DNA from: Fidelibacterota bacterium
Lineage (GTDB): Bacteria > Pseudomonadota > Alphaproteobacteria > Rhodospirillales > Rhodospirillaceae
Direction of reading: 5' to 3'
Length of the DNA: 64,000 bases
Assembly: GCA_947476275.1 (NCBI GenBank)
Contig: CANJPQ010000009.1
Span: 1-64,000 of the forward strand
A program made the translations under genes and the position numbers. Below the pieces are notes generated by a model that was not told where the DNA came from, made no database searches, and was given only the letters and a program-made list of their open reading frames with translations. Below, one piece after another: positions 19,899-29,778 of the stretch (within the stretch, counting starts at the first letter, position 1; every line of letters starts with the position of its first letter).

Positions 19899-21015
19899 CT
19901 ATGTCGCCGCGGGCTTGATCGGCTGTGAACTGTTCGACAAACGCGCTCAGGTGCTTCTCTCGGATGGCCTGACGCAGGTCGGCCATCATCTTTTGATAGA
20001 ACGCGACGTTGTGCCAGGACAACAGCATCAGACCGAGCAACTCCTCGCTGCGAATCAGGTGATGCAGGTAGGCGCGGCTGTAGTTCTGGCTGGCGGGACA
20101 CGGCACGGACGCATCGAGCGGACGCGGATCGTCGGCGTGGCGCGCGTTGCGCATGTTGAGGGGCCCGAGACGCGTGAACGCCTGCGCGGTGCGGCCGGAG
20201 CGCGTCGGCAGCACGCAGTCGAACATGTCGATGCCGCGCACGACCGCACCGACGATATCGAGCGGCTTGCCGACACCCATGAGATAGCGCGGCCGGTCGT
20301 GCGGCAGATGGGGCATGGTGACATCGAGAGTGGAGAACATCAGCTCCTGCCCCTCACCCACGGCAAGGCCGCCGACGGCGTAGCCATCGAAGCCGATGGC
20401 TTGCAGGGCGGCGGCGGATTCCGCACGCAGGTCCGCGTGGATGCCGCCTTGGACAATGCCGAACAGCCCGTAACCCGGGCGCGGCACGAACGCAGACATT
20501 GAGCGCTTCGCCCAACGCATGGACATGCGCATGCTTTCGGCGACGGCGTCCTTCTCCGCCGGGAACGGCGTGCATTCGTCGAACGCCATGGTGATGGTGG
20601 CGTCGAGCTGGTGCTGGATCTGGATCGAGCGCTCCGGCGTGAGGTGATGGCGCGAGCCGTCCAGGTGGGATTGGAACGTCACCCCGTCCTCACTCATGGT
20701 GCGCAGCTTGGCGAGCGACATGACCTGAAAGCCGCCGGAGTCCGTTAGCGTCGGGCCGTCCCAGTTCATGAATTTGCGCAAACCCCCGAACGCGGCGACG
20801 CGATCGGCGCCGGGGCGCAGCATGAGGTGGTAGGTGTTGCCGAGCACGATCTGCGCGCCGGTGGCGGCGACATGCTCAGGGAACATCGCCTTCACCGTGG
20901 CCGCGGTGCCGACCGGCATGAAGGCCGGCGTATCGACCGGGCCGTGGGCGGTCATGATGCGCCCGACGCGCGCCGCGCCGTCGGTGCCTTCAAGGACGAG
21001 ACGGAAGTCGGTCAT
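19873..21015 (-). CDS. tgt: queuine tRNA-ribosyltransferase
   Basis: Tgt exchanges guanine-34 for preQ1 in tRNAs with GUN anticodons. The 380-aa protein shows [11 protein letters not shown], the nucleophile region [38 protein letters not shown], and a C-terminal zinc site. The zinc cysteine region is read as [18 protein letters not shown], where the usual pattern is CxCxxC; here only one Cys of the first CxC pair is seen (VPCPA), so the zinc site deserves an alignment. It overlaps queA by 4 nt (ATGA). Confidence 0.94.
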   Translation of the reverse strand: MTDFRLVLEGTDGAARVGRIMTAHGPVDTPAFMPVGTAATVKAMFPEHVAATGAQIVLGNTYHLMLRPGADRVAAFGGLRKFMNWDGPTLTDSGGFQVMSLAKLRTMSEDGVTFQSHLDGSRHHLTPERSIQIQHQLDATITMAFDECTPFPAEKDAVAESMRMSMRWAKRSMSAFVPRPGYGLFGIVQGGIHADLRAESAAALQAIGFDGYAVGGLAVGEGQELMFSTLDVTMPHLPHDRPRYLMGVGKPLDIVGAVVRGIDMFDCVLPTRSGRTAQAFTRLGPLNMRNARHADDPRPLDASVPCPASQNYSRAYLHHLIRSEELLGLMLLSWHNVAFYQKMMADLRQAIREKHLSAFVEQFTADQARGDIDAQDNGSD

Positions 21016-22040
21016 CGCTTCGGTTCCAGCAGGCAGGCGTCGCCATAGGAATAGAAGCGGTATTCATCGGCGATGGCGTGGGCGTAGGCGGCGTGCATCA
21101 CATCAGTTCCGGCAAAGGCGCACACCAGCATATAGAGGGTGGAGCGCGGCAGGTGAAAATTGGTCATCAACACGTCGACGGCGTTGAACGTATAGCCCGG
21201 CGTGATGAACAGGCGCGTGTCGCCAGCGAAGGGCGTGACCGCGCCGTCGGTCGCAGCACTTTCCAGGATGCGCAAGGACGTCGTGCCGACGGCGACGATG
21301 CGCCCGCCGGCGGCGCGTGTCTGCGCGATCGCGTGCGCGGTGGCTGCGCTCACCTCGCCCCACTCGGCGTGCATGATGTGCTGATCGGTGTCGTCCACTT
21401 TCACCGGCAGGAAGGTGCCGGCACCGACATGCAATGTCACCGTGGCGCGGCGGATACCGGCATGGCCGAGGGCGTCGAACAACGCCGGGGTGAAGTGCAG
21501 GCCGGCCGTGGGCGCGGCAACCGCCCCGTCGTGCGCGGCGTAGATCGTCTGATAGTCGTGCCGGTCGGCGGCGGTATCGTCGCGCTTGATGTAGGGCGGC
21601 AGCGGCATATGACCGACGAGATCCAATGCAGCGCGCAGCTCCGCGCCGGTGCGGTTGAAGCGCACCTCCACCAAGCCGTCGGGGGTCTTGGCGATGACCG
21701 TAGCGGACAGGCCATGGTCGAACACGATCTCCTGGCCGGGCTTGAGACGTTTCGCGGGTTTGGCGAAGGCGTGCCACGCGCCGGGCGCAGGCAGCGCGCG
21801 ATGCAACAGCAGCTCCACCTTCACCACGCCGCGTTGTCCGACCAGACGGGCCGGGATCACGCGCGTGTCGTTGACGACTAGCAGATCGCCACTGCGCAAC
21901 AGCTGCGGAAGATCGTGCACGCGAGCATCGGACAGGGTGTGTCCTGAGACATGCAGCAGACGCGCGGCTTCGCGCGGCTCCACCGGGTGATCGGCGATGC
22001 GCTCCGCAGGCAGGTGGAAATCGAACAGGTCGACGCGCAT
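21012..22040 (-). CDS. queA: S-adenosylmethionine:tRNA ribosyltransferase-isomerase
   Basis: QueA transfers and isomerises the ribosyl part of SAM to preQ1-tRNA, giving epoxyqueuosine. The 342-aa protein starts [19 protein letters not shown] and ends [14 protein letters not shown], both typical. It also has [16 protein letters not shown] and [10 protein letters not shown]. The ATG at 22040 is chosen over a GTG at 22052. First gene of the queA-tgt-queG operon. Confidence 0.95.
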   Translation of the reverse strand: MRVDLFDFHLPAERIADHPVEPREAARLLHVSGHTLSDARVHDLPQLLRSGDLLVVNDTRVIPARLVGQRGVVKVELLLHRALPAPGAWHAFAKPAKRLKPGQEIVFDHGLSATVIAKTPDGLVEVRFNRTGAELRAALDLVGHMPLPPYIKRDDTAADRHDYQTIYAAHDGAVAAPTAGLHFTPALFDALGHAGIRRATVTLHVGAGTFLPVKVDDTDQHIMHAEWGEVSAATAHAIAQTRAAGGRIVAVGTTSLRILESAATDGAVTPFAGDTRLFITPGYTFNAVDVLMTNFHLPRSTLYMLVCAFAGTDVMHAAYAHAIADEYRFYSYGDACLLEPKR

Positions 22041-22065
22041 CGGCACGGCCACAGCCGGTAAGGCA

Positions 22066-22095
22066 TTGAGGGTTTTGTGTTTTGCGCCTTATAGT
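22066..22095 (+). promoter_or_regulatory. candidate promoter for the DUF2937-like gene
   Basis: TTGAGG (22066-22071), an 18-bp spacer and TATAGT (22090-22095) lie 70 nt before the ORF in the divergent gap with queA. Good -10 box, moderate -35 box. Confidence 0.5.
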
Positions 22096-22163
22096 CAAGC
22101 CGAGGCTCTAAGGAAAGGCGACGATACGGCGCATGTGCCGGTCGTGCGGGGTAAGCAACGCGG

Positions 22164-22655
22164 ATGAGCTGGTTCGGCGAAAAAGTCGATTCCTTTCTGG
22201 CGGCGGTCTTCATTGCCGTTTTCGGCATCGCCGGCTCGCAAGGGCAGGCCTTCGCCGTGCAGTACATCCAGCGCCTGGGCGGCCACCTGGACGAAGCCCG
22301 CGACCACCTGGCCGACGTGCAGACCGGCTTGCGCTATCGGGTGATGGGCGACACGGTGCGCGGCGAGCTTGAAGCGGAAGCCAAGGGCCGCGTCGCGGTG
22401 CTGGATCTGGCCTACACCAAGGTGAAGGGTGCGAACGTGCTGACGCGACCAATCGCGATCCTGCGCTACGGCGAGCCGAGCATCCTGGCCGGAACCGAGC
22501 GTGATTTCGTGCCCGCCCTGCCTGGGAGCCGCGACGGGATCATCTACACAGTGTTCGGAATGATTGCCGGCTTCGTACTTTACGAAATCCTGCGGCTGCC
22601 GGTCATGGCCATCCTGCGCGCACCGCCGCGGCGCAAATTCCGCAAGCGCGGCTAG
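22164..22655 (+). CDS. DUF2937-like membrane protein
   Basis: This 163-aa protein has an N-terminal hydrophobic segment (about residues 10-28), a soluble middle with SQGQAFAVQYIQRLGGHLDEARDHL in two overlapping parts, and a C-terminal membrane segment (about 132-155) ending in a basic tail (PPRRKFRKRG). The QYIQRLGG/HLDEA pattern recalls DUF2937, a family of unknown function. It stands alone, divergent from the queuosine operon and convergent with the protease gene. Confidence 0.65.
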   Translation: MSWFGEKVDSFLAAVFIAVFGIAGSQGQAFAVQYIQRLGGHLDEARDHLADVQTGLRYRVMGDTVRGELEAEAKGRVAVLDLAYTKVKGANVLTRPIAILRYGEPSILAGTERDFVPALPGSRDGIIYTVFGMIAGFVLYEILRLPVMAILRAPPRRKFRKRG

Positions 22656-22658
22656 TTT

Positions 22659-24809
22659 TTAGTTGGCGGCGACGCTGGTGGACGCGCTGATCGGGCAGCG
22701 CGCGGTGAAATCCGTGAAGGCGCTGGCGCGGCGGTTCTCGATCACGTGCTGCAGATAACCGCTCAGGGATTCGAGCGTCACGTTGAACTGCAGCGCGCCC
22801 GCCTTGGTGGCATCCGAGATCGCCGAGACTGCGGCTTCGATATCCGGCTCCGCTACGTCCAGGGACGCATTCGGCGCGATCGACGGTGACGTCCAGGACG
22901 CGATCCGGGCGCCGGTCGTGGCATTGGAGAACGTCAGAATCGCCGACCCGGCAACCGCGCCGGTGTTGGTGACGCGCAGCCGTGAGACGTAATCCGCCAC
23001 GCTGGAGGTGTTCACGTTCATCAAGGCCGTGCTGTCGCCGGTGGTGAGGCCATCGCGGCAGCTGGTCATATTGGCGAACACGCCGCCGGGCGCCAGCAGA
23101 AGATACTGCACATAGCCGCCGAAGCTGCTTTCGATTTCCAGGTTGTAGCCGGTGCGCGCGGCGAAGGTTTGCGGCGCTGTCGCCGAGATCGCCGCTTCAA
23201 TGGTGGTGATCGGCACCTGCGGTGAGGCATGCGCCGGAATGCTGGGGCTGGTCCACTTGCCCAGGACCGCGCCGCTGTCGACGTCGCGCACGGTGGCGAC
23301 AACCACGCCGGCGGCATTGGTGTTGTTGAAGATGCGCAAGTAGGACTGGCCGCGGGAAGTGGCGCCTGCGCCGCTGACGATCTGATTGAACAGCTGTCCG
23401 TTGCGACCCTTGAGGTAGTTGAGCGCGCGGCCGACCTGGATGCGCGGCACGCTGTACCCGGCGTTCGTGCGGGTCACGCGCGCGCCGGTCGTCTTCAACG
23501 CGTCTTCAAGCTGATCGGTGGTGCTGTTGGGCATGGCGGACCGCAGCACGGCGAAGGCGCCGGCCACATGCGGCGCGGCCATGGACGTGCCCGTCATGGT
23601 GGCGAGCAGCGTGTTCGACGACGCGGACGCGGCGACGATGCGCGTGCCGGGCGCCATTAGGTCGAGCGTGGTGGCGAAGTTGGAGAAGCTCGCGACATTG
23701 GTGCCGTTGTCGGTGGCACCGACGGCGACCGCGCTGGAGATGCAGGCCGGCTTCTCGATCATCCCGGTCGCGCCGTCGTTACCCGCGGAAACCACAACCG
23801 CCACGCCCTTCTTGCGCAACATGTCGATGACCGCCTTACGCGGATCGTCGTCGCAGTAGCCGGCGACGGTCGCGCCGCCAAGGCTGAGGTTCACTGCGGC
23901 GACGTGGAACTCGATCGCGTGATCGTTGATGTAGTCGAGTGCGTCGAGCACAGCGAGGGAGTTGGTGACTTCACACGGCGCCGGATCGGGGCTGCAGTCT
24001 GCAGCGTCCGTGTCCTTCGAGAACACGTCGATCGGCACGATCTTGGCGCCGCGGGCGACGCCGAAGTTGGTGCCGTCGTTGCCGGCCGCGATCGACGCCA
24101 CATGGGTGCCGTGGGCGCAACGGGTCGCATCAGAGCAGTTGGAGGCGGCGCCATCGGCGATCTGTGGCGTGGCGCCGGAGGGGCAATTCGGCTTCAAGGT
24201 GGTGCCGTAGCTGTCGGCGAAGCAGGCGTCGCCGATCGACTTCCCCTTGAGCATCGCGTGCGCAAAATTGAAGCCGCCATCGACAACCGCCACAGTGGTT
24301 CCGGTGCCGTCAGCACCCTGCGCCCAGGCGGACGGCACGTCGATCGACGGCACCGAATTGGCGAGGGACTGGCGTTCCACGTCGCCCAGGGTCACGTCGC
24401 TGACCTGGTGCTTGCGCTCATTGCGCACGAGTTGGATGCCGGTGACTTCGGGCATGCCCGCGAGTTTCAGGAGCTGCTCGCGATTCACGCGCGCGCCGGC
24501 GAACGGCAGGGTGCGGTAGCGCTTGCGCACGGGGATCTCGGCCGCGCTCATGCTGCGCGCGAAGCGTTCGGAGGCATCCGCCACCACCGCCCGCTGTTGC
24601 TCGACCGAGCGCGCTGCTTCCCACGCCGCACGACCGTCGCCGGTCTTCATGGTGATGATGACGCGGGCGTCGCCGGCGCGTTCGATCTCACGCATGACGT
24701 CGGTGACGTCGGCACGGGCGGGGCTGACAACCAGGAACGCAGCGAACGCGAACAGGCCGGCCGCAAACGACCGCTTCAGACCTGACCTAAGCACGTTCGG
24801 AACTGACAT
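22659..24809 (-). CDS. secreted S8 (subtilisin-like) serine protease with duplicated C-terminal domain
   Basis: This 716-aa exported protease begins with a Sec signal (residues 1-33, cleaved near ARA), followed by an I9-like propeptide (about 45-130). The catalytic triad is intact: Asp177 (VAVVDGGF), His233 (CAHGTHVAS) and Ser409 (TGTSMAAPHVAGA), with the oxyanion Asn344 (SAGNDG). After the catalytic domain come two related modules (about 490-590 and 605-705), each with YL/RLR strands, a T/SG.R/VL.W-TSPSI segment, IEAA and ES..GY.Q. Cys pairs around residues 209-231 and 272-279 suggest disulfides. It is transcribed alone, with a 234-bp upstream gap in which I find no clear promoter. Confidence 0.88.
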   Translation of the reverse strand: MSVPNVLRSGLKRSFAAGLFAFAAFLVVSPARADVTDVMREIERAGDARVIITMKTGDGRAAWEAARSVEQQRAVVADASERFARSMSAAEIPVRKRYRTLPFAGARVNREQLLKLAGMPEVTGIQLVRNERKHQVSDVTLGDVERQSLANSVPSIDVPSAWAQGADGTGTTVAVVDGGFNFAHAMLKGKSIGDACFADSYGTTLKPNCPSGATPQIADGAASNCSDATRCAHGTHVASIAAGNDGTNFGVARGAKIVPIDVFSKDTDAADCSPDPAPCEVTNSLAVLDALDYINDHAIEFHVAAVNLSLGGATVAGYCDDDPRKAVIDMLRKKGVAVVVSAGNDGATGMIEKPACISSAVAVGATDNGTNVASFSNFATTLDLMAPGTRIVAASASSNTLLATMTGTSMAAPHVAGAFAVLRSAMPNSTTDQLEDALKTTGARVTRTNAGYSVPRIQVGRALNYLKGRNGQLFNQIVSGAGATSRGQSYLRIFNNTNAAGVVVATVRDVDSGAVLGKWTSPSIPAHASPQVPITTIEAAISATAPQTFAARTGYNLEIESSFGGYVQYLLLAPGGVFANMTSCRDGLTTGDSTALMNVNTSSVADYVSRLRVTNTGAVAGSAILTFSNATTGARIASWTSPSIAPNASLDVAEPDIEAAVSAISDATKAGALQFNVTLESLSGYLQHVIENRRASAFTDFTARCPISASTSVAAN

Positions 24810-25043
24810 AAAAATGACACGGCCTACAAACGCAAATACTCGCCAACGAAAGCAATCGTTGCGCGTCGCTCAGGACCGTGGAGACCCGCGGCCGGGCCTT
24901 TCTCGTGTTCGCAGCGAGTATGGCCCAGTGGCTTCGGTCTTGTCCACCATCCGTTGCGGCACCATCCCCCGGCGCGTTTAACAAACCTTTGCTGGGAAAG
25001 GCATAAGTATCGCCGGCGCACAAAGCCCATAACTTGAAAGTGG

Positions 25044-26159
25044 CTATGGAGCTGGCGCTTCTTTTCCCGCAAATGGCGCGGCGAGGTCCGGAATGAGCCC
25101 GAAGGGGAAGCGATCCCGGGTGATCGGCCCCAGGACGACCCAAAAGCAGCAATACATGATGACCGGAAAGGCCAGCCAGGCGGCCATGGACCGGATCTTG
25201 GGCATGGCGAACCGGACCCAGGCGACCAAGGGCAATAGCCCTATCAATGCAATGGGTAAAAACGCTGCTCCCGCGACGAGGTAAGCCGGCCCGGGAGCTT
25301 GGCTGCCTGCCGCCGCCAGGGCAAGAAGGCCGGCAAAGGCCGGTGGGCCGGCGCGGCACACCCAGGTGACGCGCAGCCCGAGTCGGTATTTGGTCGCGGC
25401 CGCACGGGATGCGACGGCGCCGAGGAGGCTGCCGACCCAGATCATGGCGAACGGCAGCACAGCGCCGAACATCACCGCGGCACGATCCGGCGGCACCCAA
25501 GAGGCGTCACCGGCGAACGGCGATCCCGGACTGCCGATGGCAGCGATGGCGAGCCCCACGCCGATGACGGGCGCAAGGATGGTCCACAAGCGCAGCCGCA
25601 GCAGGAGCATCAGCGTCACGCCGGCGAGGGACGCCCAGGCACCGGCCGCGCCGAACAACGCCGCGAACATCAAAGCTAGCGCGCCCACGGCGTCCCGGAC
25701 GCGTGACGCACCTCTGAGTCCGCCTCGTATCCCACTCGGGCCCGGCCATAACGCTGCCAGCCCCACCGTCACCAACAGGGTGGCCGGGGCAATCGGCGTC
25801 GCGAGCGCCTGCACGGCCAGCACGGGCGGAAACAGGATCCAGGCCAGCGCAAGGAAAGCACCGGCCGCCATATCGCCGGTTGCGCGGCGGCCGAGATGCA
25901 CGGTCGCGATCACGACGGCGACGACACACCCCACCGAGACGGACCGGGGCGCGACGCCCGCCGCGGCGATCAGCGCGCGCAATGCGGCGTCGGCGGGGGC
26001 AAGGCTTTGGGTCGCCGATTCGAGTGCTGCGGGGGGCAGCGCTTCGGCAAGAAATGCGGCGGCCAGGCCGGCTGTCGCGGTCACGATGCCGGCGATGGCG
26101 TAACCGACCCTGTCGGCAACGCTGCGACCGCGCGCCGGTGAAATGTGTATGTCAGTCAT
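25044..26159 (-). CDS. polytopic membrane protein of unknown function
   Basis: This 371-aa, very Ala/Leu/Gly-rich protein has about nine to ten predicted membrane segments and short loops, without a recognisable catalytic motif. The ATG at 26159 begins MTDIHISPARGRSVADR; the frame continues to 26195. It is divergent from the glycosyltransferase-like membrane protein at 26355, so it may belong to the polysaccharide cluster, for example as a precursor-handling or assembly protein. No family is recognised. Confidence 0.6.
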   Translation of the reverse strand: MTDIHISPARGRSVADRVGYAIAGIVTATAGLAAAFLAEALPPAALESATQSLAPADAALRALIAAAGVAPRSVSVGCVVAVVIATVHLGRRATGDMAAGAFLALAWILFPPVLAVQALATPIAPATLLVTVGLAALWPGPSGIRGGLRGASRVRDAVGALALMFAALFGAAGAWASLAGVTLMLLLRLRLWTILAPVIGVGLAIAAIGSPGSPFAGDASWVPPDRAAVMFGAVLPFAMIWVGSLLGAVASRAAATKYRLGLRVTWVCRAGPPAFAGLLALAAAGSQAPGPAYLVAGAAFLPIALIGLLPLVAWVRFAMPKIRSMAAWLAFPVIMYCCFWVVLGPITRDRFPFGLIPDLAAPFAGKEAPAP

Positions 26160-26188
26160 GGCGATGCGGACGGCGGACGGCCATTTCC

Positions 26189-26216
26189 TTGGCAATTGTC
26201 GCCGAGTCGCTACAAT
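26189..26216 (+). promoter_or_regulatory. candidate promoter of the polysaccharide cluster
   Basis: TTGGCA (26189-26194), a 16-bp spacer and TACAAT (26211-26216) make a good sigma70-like promoter, leaving a 5' leader of about 130 nt before the ATG at 26355. Confidence 0.6.
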
Positions 26217-26354
26217 GGAGCGCGTCGGCCGGGGAAACGGTGCGGTGGGGCACGGGAGCCATCGCGCGTTATAGCCCGCCGGCTAAGACTCGAAAACGCA
26301 TTCACGACGCATCCGACAGCGACGTCGCGGGCGACAAGGGGCGCCAACCGTTAC

Positions 26355-28001
26355 ATGCCGGAATCCGAGACCAAATCAAAAGTTGGCCGCAACGTCGGGA
26401 TGATCGCCCTGTTGCTCGGCGCCGTTGCCGCCTATGGGGCGGTGGCGTTGAACACACTGCGCCATGGCCGCACCACGTTCGACGAGGTTGGTTACCTGAT
26501 CCGGTCCTGGTGGTACGCCACAGGGGCTGCGGAGGCGTACACGGGTATCGACGCCACATGGCAGATGCCGCTGTATTTCTACGAGCTTGGCTGGTGGCAA
26601 CGCCTGGCCGGGGTCGGCCATCATCCCGGTCGCATCCTGTCGGTGATTGCCGGCGTGCTGGGGGCCGCGATCCTGTTCGCGATCGTGCGGCGCCTCACCG
26701 GCAATATGCTTGCCGCCGCCGCCGCCGTGCTCATTTTCATTGCCACCCCCGCGACCGCCTATGCGTTCTCCATGGCGACGCCGGCGGCCATCGTCTCCAC
26801 GCTCCATCTCGCGGCGATCTGGCTGATCGTCAGCGGGCTCGGACGTCCGCGGACGTGGGCGAGTTGCGCGCTGGGCGTTTTGTGCGCGCTGATCTTCTTC
26901 ACCCGGCAGAACATGCTGCTGGGCATCGTCGTGTTGATCCCGCTGTACATCGCCGCCATCGGGCGCGATCGACAGATCCATGGCGTCGTGGTGGTCGCCA
27001 CCGCGGCGATCGTGACCGCCACCATCCTCGTGTTGTTCCCCACGCCGCTGGCGGCGCAGGCGATCCACCTGCCCGTGCTGACGCCGTACCTGATCCGCTG
27101 GGGCGTGCTGCCGCCCGACTTCGGCCTGATCGAGCAGGGCACCATCGGCGTTGGCACCATGGCGCCGGCTTTCGGCGCTGTGCGCTGGGCGGAACTGCTC
27201 GACACACTCGTGTTGCCGTTCGCCGGCGTGATCCTGTCCGCGCTGATCGTGTTTCTCGTCGCGCGCGGCCCCCTGAAGGTGCTGTGGATCGCGCCGCTGT
27301 ATTTCCTGTGGCTGATCGTCGCGCACGTCTTCGCCAGCGCCGGCTACTGCCAAGGCTGCATGATCGACTACACGCCGTACTTCGCGGGCGTTGGCGCGCT
27401 GGCAGGCGGACTGGGCCTTGCGGTGATGGCGAGCCTCGCGCGCAAAGGCGGCGTATCGCCGGTGCTGGTGATCTGCCTGGGCGCAGCCCTTGCCACGGCG
27501 TTGAGCACCTTCGCGCCGATCCTCGCGCGCAATCAGGCCTATCGTTACTACCCCGCGCCGCAGCTGGTGCAGACCGCGGGCGAAGATGAAGTCGGCGATA
27601 TGGACCTGTTGGCGCGCTGGCTGAAAGCCACGGTGCCGGCGCGGGAGCCAATTCTGGTGATCCACACGTTCCCGGCGGTGCCTTACGCTGCGTTCCTGGC
27701 AGGCCAAGTGTTCCCGGTGCAGAACATCGATCCCGCGCAATCGCGGCGCACCATCCGCCCGACGCGCAATCCCGATACGCGTGAGAAGATTCAAGCCGCG
27801 GTGGAAGCGCAATCCCTCTGGACCGAGGACACGCTCAAACGATGGCTGGAGCGCGACTATGAGGTGGTGCTGTTCCAGCGCGCGACGGATCCGGATCAAG
27901 CCGCGGTCACGGCGGCCCTGGCCCAGAACTTCGAGGTCATCGGCACGCAGCCTTTCCGCGGGCAAACCTTGACGCTGTATAAGCGCAAGGCGCAGCAGTA
28001 G
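26355..28001 (+). CDS. GT-C type membrane glycosyltransferase (ArnT/PMT-like)
   Basis: This 548-aa protein has about ten to twelve membrane helices and, right after the first, a periplasmic loop with an acidic pair ([15 protein letters not shown]), the position of the catalytic Asp-Glu in lipid-linked-sugar-dependent GT-C enzymes. The C-terminal 150 residues are soluble and probably periplasmic. The ATG at 26355 is taken; the open frame begins at 26145 but the extra residues are not protein-like. It is followed after 2 nt by the DegT gene, so it heads an operon for a surface glycan or glycolipid. The donor and acceptor are unknown. Confidence 0.7.
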   Translation: MPESETKSKVGRNVGMIALLLGAVAAYGAVALNTLRHGRTTFDEVGYLIRSWWYATGAAEAYTGIDATWQMPLYFYELGWWQRLAGVGHHPGRILSVIAGVLGAAILFAIVRRLTGNMLAAAAAVLIFIATPATAYAFSMATPAAIVSTLHLAAIWLIVSGLGRPRTWASCALGVLCALIFFTRQNMLLGIVVLIPLYIAAIGRDRQIHGVVVVATAAIVTATILVLFPTPLAAQAIHLPVLTPYLIRWGVLPPDFGLIEQGTIGVGTMAPAFGAVRWAELLDTLVLPFAGVILSALIVFLVARGPLKVLWIAPLYFLWLIVAHVFASAGYCQGCMIDYTPYFAGVGALAGGLGLAVMASLARKGGVSPVLVICLGAALATALSTFAPILARNQAYRYYPAPQLVQTAGEDEVGDMDLLARWLKATVPAREPILVIHTFPAVPYAAFLAGQVFPVQNIDPAQSRRTIRPTRNPDTREKIQAAVEAQSLWTEDTLKRWLERDYEVVLFQRATDPDQAAVTAALAQNFEVIGTQPFRGQTLTLYKRKAQQ

Positions 28002-28003
28002 CC

Positions 28004-29170
28004 GTGACGGCCTCGCATCCACCGCGCGCGGTCCCTTTCGCCCTGCCCGACATCGGTGAAGACGAGATCGCGGAGGTGGTGGCCTGCCTGCGGTCCGGCT
28101 GGATCACCACGGGCCCGCGCGCCAAGCAATTCGAACAAGACCTGGCGGCGTTCATTGGCGGCGGCGTGGCGGGCATCGCCGTGAACTCGGCGACGGCGGG
28201 GCTGCACCTCGCTTTGGAAGCCGTGGGCGTTTCCCCCGGCGACGAGGTGATCGTGCCGACCATGACATTCACGGCGAGCGCCGAGGTGGTGCGCTATCTC
28301 GGCGCACATCCGCGCATTGTCGATGTGGATGCAGGGACCATGAACCTGACGGCGGAGACGATTGCCGCCCACGCCGATGCCAAGACCAAAGCCGTGATGC
28401 CGGTGCATATCGCCGGACTGGCCTGCGACATGGCGGCTATCGGCGCGGTGGCGCGGGAAAAGAACCTGCGGGTGATCGAGGATGCCGCCCACGCCCTGCC
28501 GGCCAGCAGCGGCGGCAAGCGCATCGGCACCCACGACAGCGACGCGATCGTGTTCAGCTTCTATGCCAACAAGACCATCACCACCGGCGAAGGCGGGCTT
28601 GTGGCGACGAAACACGCCGATGTCGCCGCACGCTGCAAGGTGATGCGCCTGCACGGCATCGATCGCGACGCGTTTGCGCGGTACACGTCCGCCCAGGCCG
28701 CCTGGTACTACGAGGTGATCGCGCCGGGCTTCAAGTACAACATGACCGACCTGGCCGCGGCGATCGGTCTGCACCAGATCAAGCGGCTGCCCGGCTTCCA
28801 AGCGCAACGCGAGCAACTGGCGGCGCGGTATCGCGCAGCCTTTGCCGATCTTCCCGTGACCTTGCCGCCGTTGCCGCCCGCCGGCGACGTGCATGCGTGG
28901 CACCTATTCATCCTGCGCCTCACGCCGGATGCGCCGCTGGATCGGGACACCTTCATTGCGCGCATGGCGGAACAGGGCATTACGTGCAGCGTGCATTTCA
29001 TCCCGCTGCACCGCCATCCCTATTGGCGCGACACCTACGGCTTGAGGCCCGAGATGTTCCCAAATGCCGAGGCGATCTTCCGCGGCAACGTCAGCCTGCC
29101 CCTGTTCACGCGCATGACCGACGCCGACCAGGACCGCGTGATCGCGGCCGTGCGCGGACTTTTGCGCTGA
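28004..29170 (+). CDS. DegT/DnrJ/EryC1/StrS family aminotransferase
   Basis: This PLP enzyme makes amino sugars (nucleotide-linked 3- or 4-keto sugars to amines) for surface polysaccharides. The 388-aa protein shows [22 protein letters not shown], and the PLP lysine in [14 protein letters not shown] with the following Gly-rich loop; the C-terminal domain has the usual HAWHLFILR and [13 protein letters not shown] substrate-site motifs. It starts with GTG 2 nt after the previous gene and is followed 2 nt later by a sugar-phosphate transferase, a pair typical of pgl-like clusters (PglE/PglC). Confidence 0.9.
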   Translation: MTASHPPRAVPFALPDIGEDEIAEVVACLRSGWITTGPRAKQFEQDLAAFIGGGVAGIAVNSATAGLHLALEAVGVSPGDEVIVPTMTFTASAEVVRYLGAHPRIVDVDAGTMNLTAETIAAHADAKTKAVMPVHIAGLACDMAAIGAVAREKNLRVIEDAAHALPASSGGKRIGTHDSDAIVFSFYANKTITTGEGGLVATKHADVAARCKVMRLHGIDRDAFARYTSAQAAWYYEVIAPGFKYNMTDLAAAIGLHQIKRLPGFQAQREQLAARYRAAFADLPVTLPPLPPAGDVHAWHLFILRLTPDAPLDRDTFIARMAEQGITCSVHFIPLHRHPYWRDTYGLRPEMFPNAEAIFRGNVSLPLFTRMTDADQDRVIAAVRGLLR

Positions 29171-29172
29171 CC

Positions 29173-29772
29173 ATGCGCAAGCGGCTGTTCGATCTGATCG
29201 CAGCGGGCATCGGTTTGATCGTCTTGTCGCCGCTGTTGCTCTCGCTGGCGCTGTGGGTGAAGCTCGACTCACCCGGCCCGGCGCTGTTCCGCCAGATCCG
29301 GATCGGCCGCGGCGGTGCGCCGTTCCGGATCCTCAAATTCCGCACCATGGCCGTGCCCAACGCGGGGACAAACGACGGCCCGCAGATCACCGTCGGCGCG
29401 GATCGGCGCATCACCACGGCGGGCGCCATATTGCGGCGGTTCAAGCTGGACGAACTGCCGCAATTGCTCAATGTGCTGCGGGGCGAGATGAGCCTGGTGG
29501 GGCCACGCCCCGAAGTTCCGACATACGTGGAGCTGTGGCCGGCGGACGTGCGCGCCATCGTGCTGTCGGTACGCCCCGGCGTCACCGATCCCGCCTCCCT
29601 GCGCTATGCGGACGAAGCCAGCATCCTCAGCGGCTATCCCGATCCGGAGGCGGCCTATCGCACGATCGTGATGCCGGACAAGCTTCGGCTTTATGTCGAC
29701 TATGTGGGGCACGCGACATTTTTGGGCGATCTTGCGATCATCCTTCGCACCTTGCATATCCTGGCAGTATAA
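29173..29772 (+). CDS. monotopic phosphoglycosyl transferase (PglC/WcaJ-type)
   Basis: This 199-aa enzyme would transfer a sugar phosphate from a UDP-sugar to undecaprenyl phosphate, starting glycan assembly. It has the re-entrant membrane helix (LFDLIAAGIGLIVLSPLLL), the FRQIRIGRGGAPFRILKFRTM segment in two overlapping parts, the catalytic Asp-Glu (FKLDELPQLLNVL) and MSLVGPRPEVP. Its small PglC-like size and the upstream aminotransferase suggest an amino-sugar substrate. The ATG at 29173 is chosen; the longer open frame is a shadow of the upstream gene. Confidence 0.92.
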   Translation: MRKRLFDLIAAGIGLIVLSPLLLSLALWVKLDSPGPALFRQIRIGRGGAPFRILKFRTMAVPNAGTNDGPQITVGADRRITTAGAILRRFKLDELPQLLNVLRGEMSLVGPRPEVPTYVELWPADVRAIVLSVRPGVTDPASLRYADEASILSGYPDPEAAYRTIVMPDKLRLYVDYVGHATFLGDLAIILRTLHILAV

Positions 29773-29778
29773 AACGCC

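Noticed and set aside
24810-25043. Possible riboswitch before the S8 protease gene
   Set aside because: A GAAGCCACTGGG box on the minus strand recalls the cobalamin riboswitch, but the other conserved boxes are missing and the downstream gene is not a B12 gene.
26145-26354. Open frame upstream of the GT-C glycosyltransferase start
   Set aside because: It spans the promoter and divergent gap; the protein-like start is at 26355.
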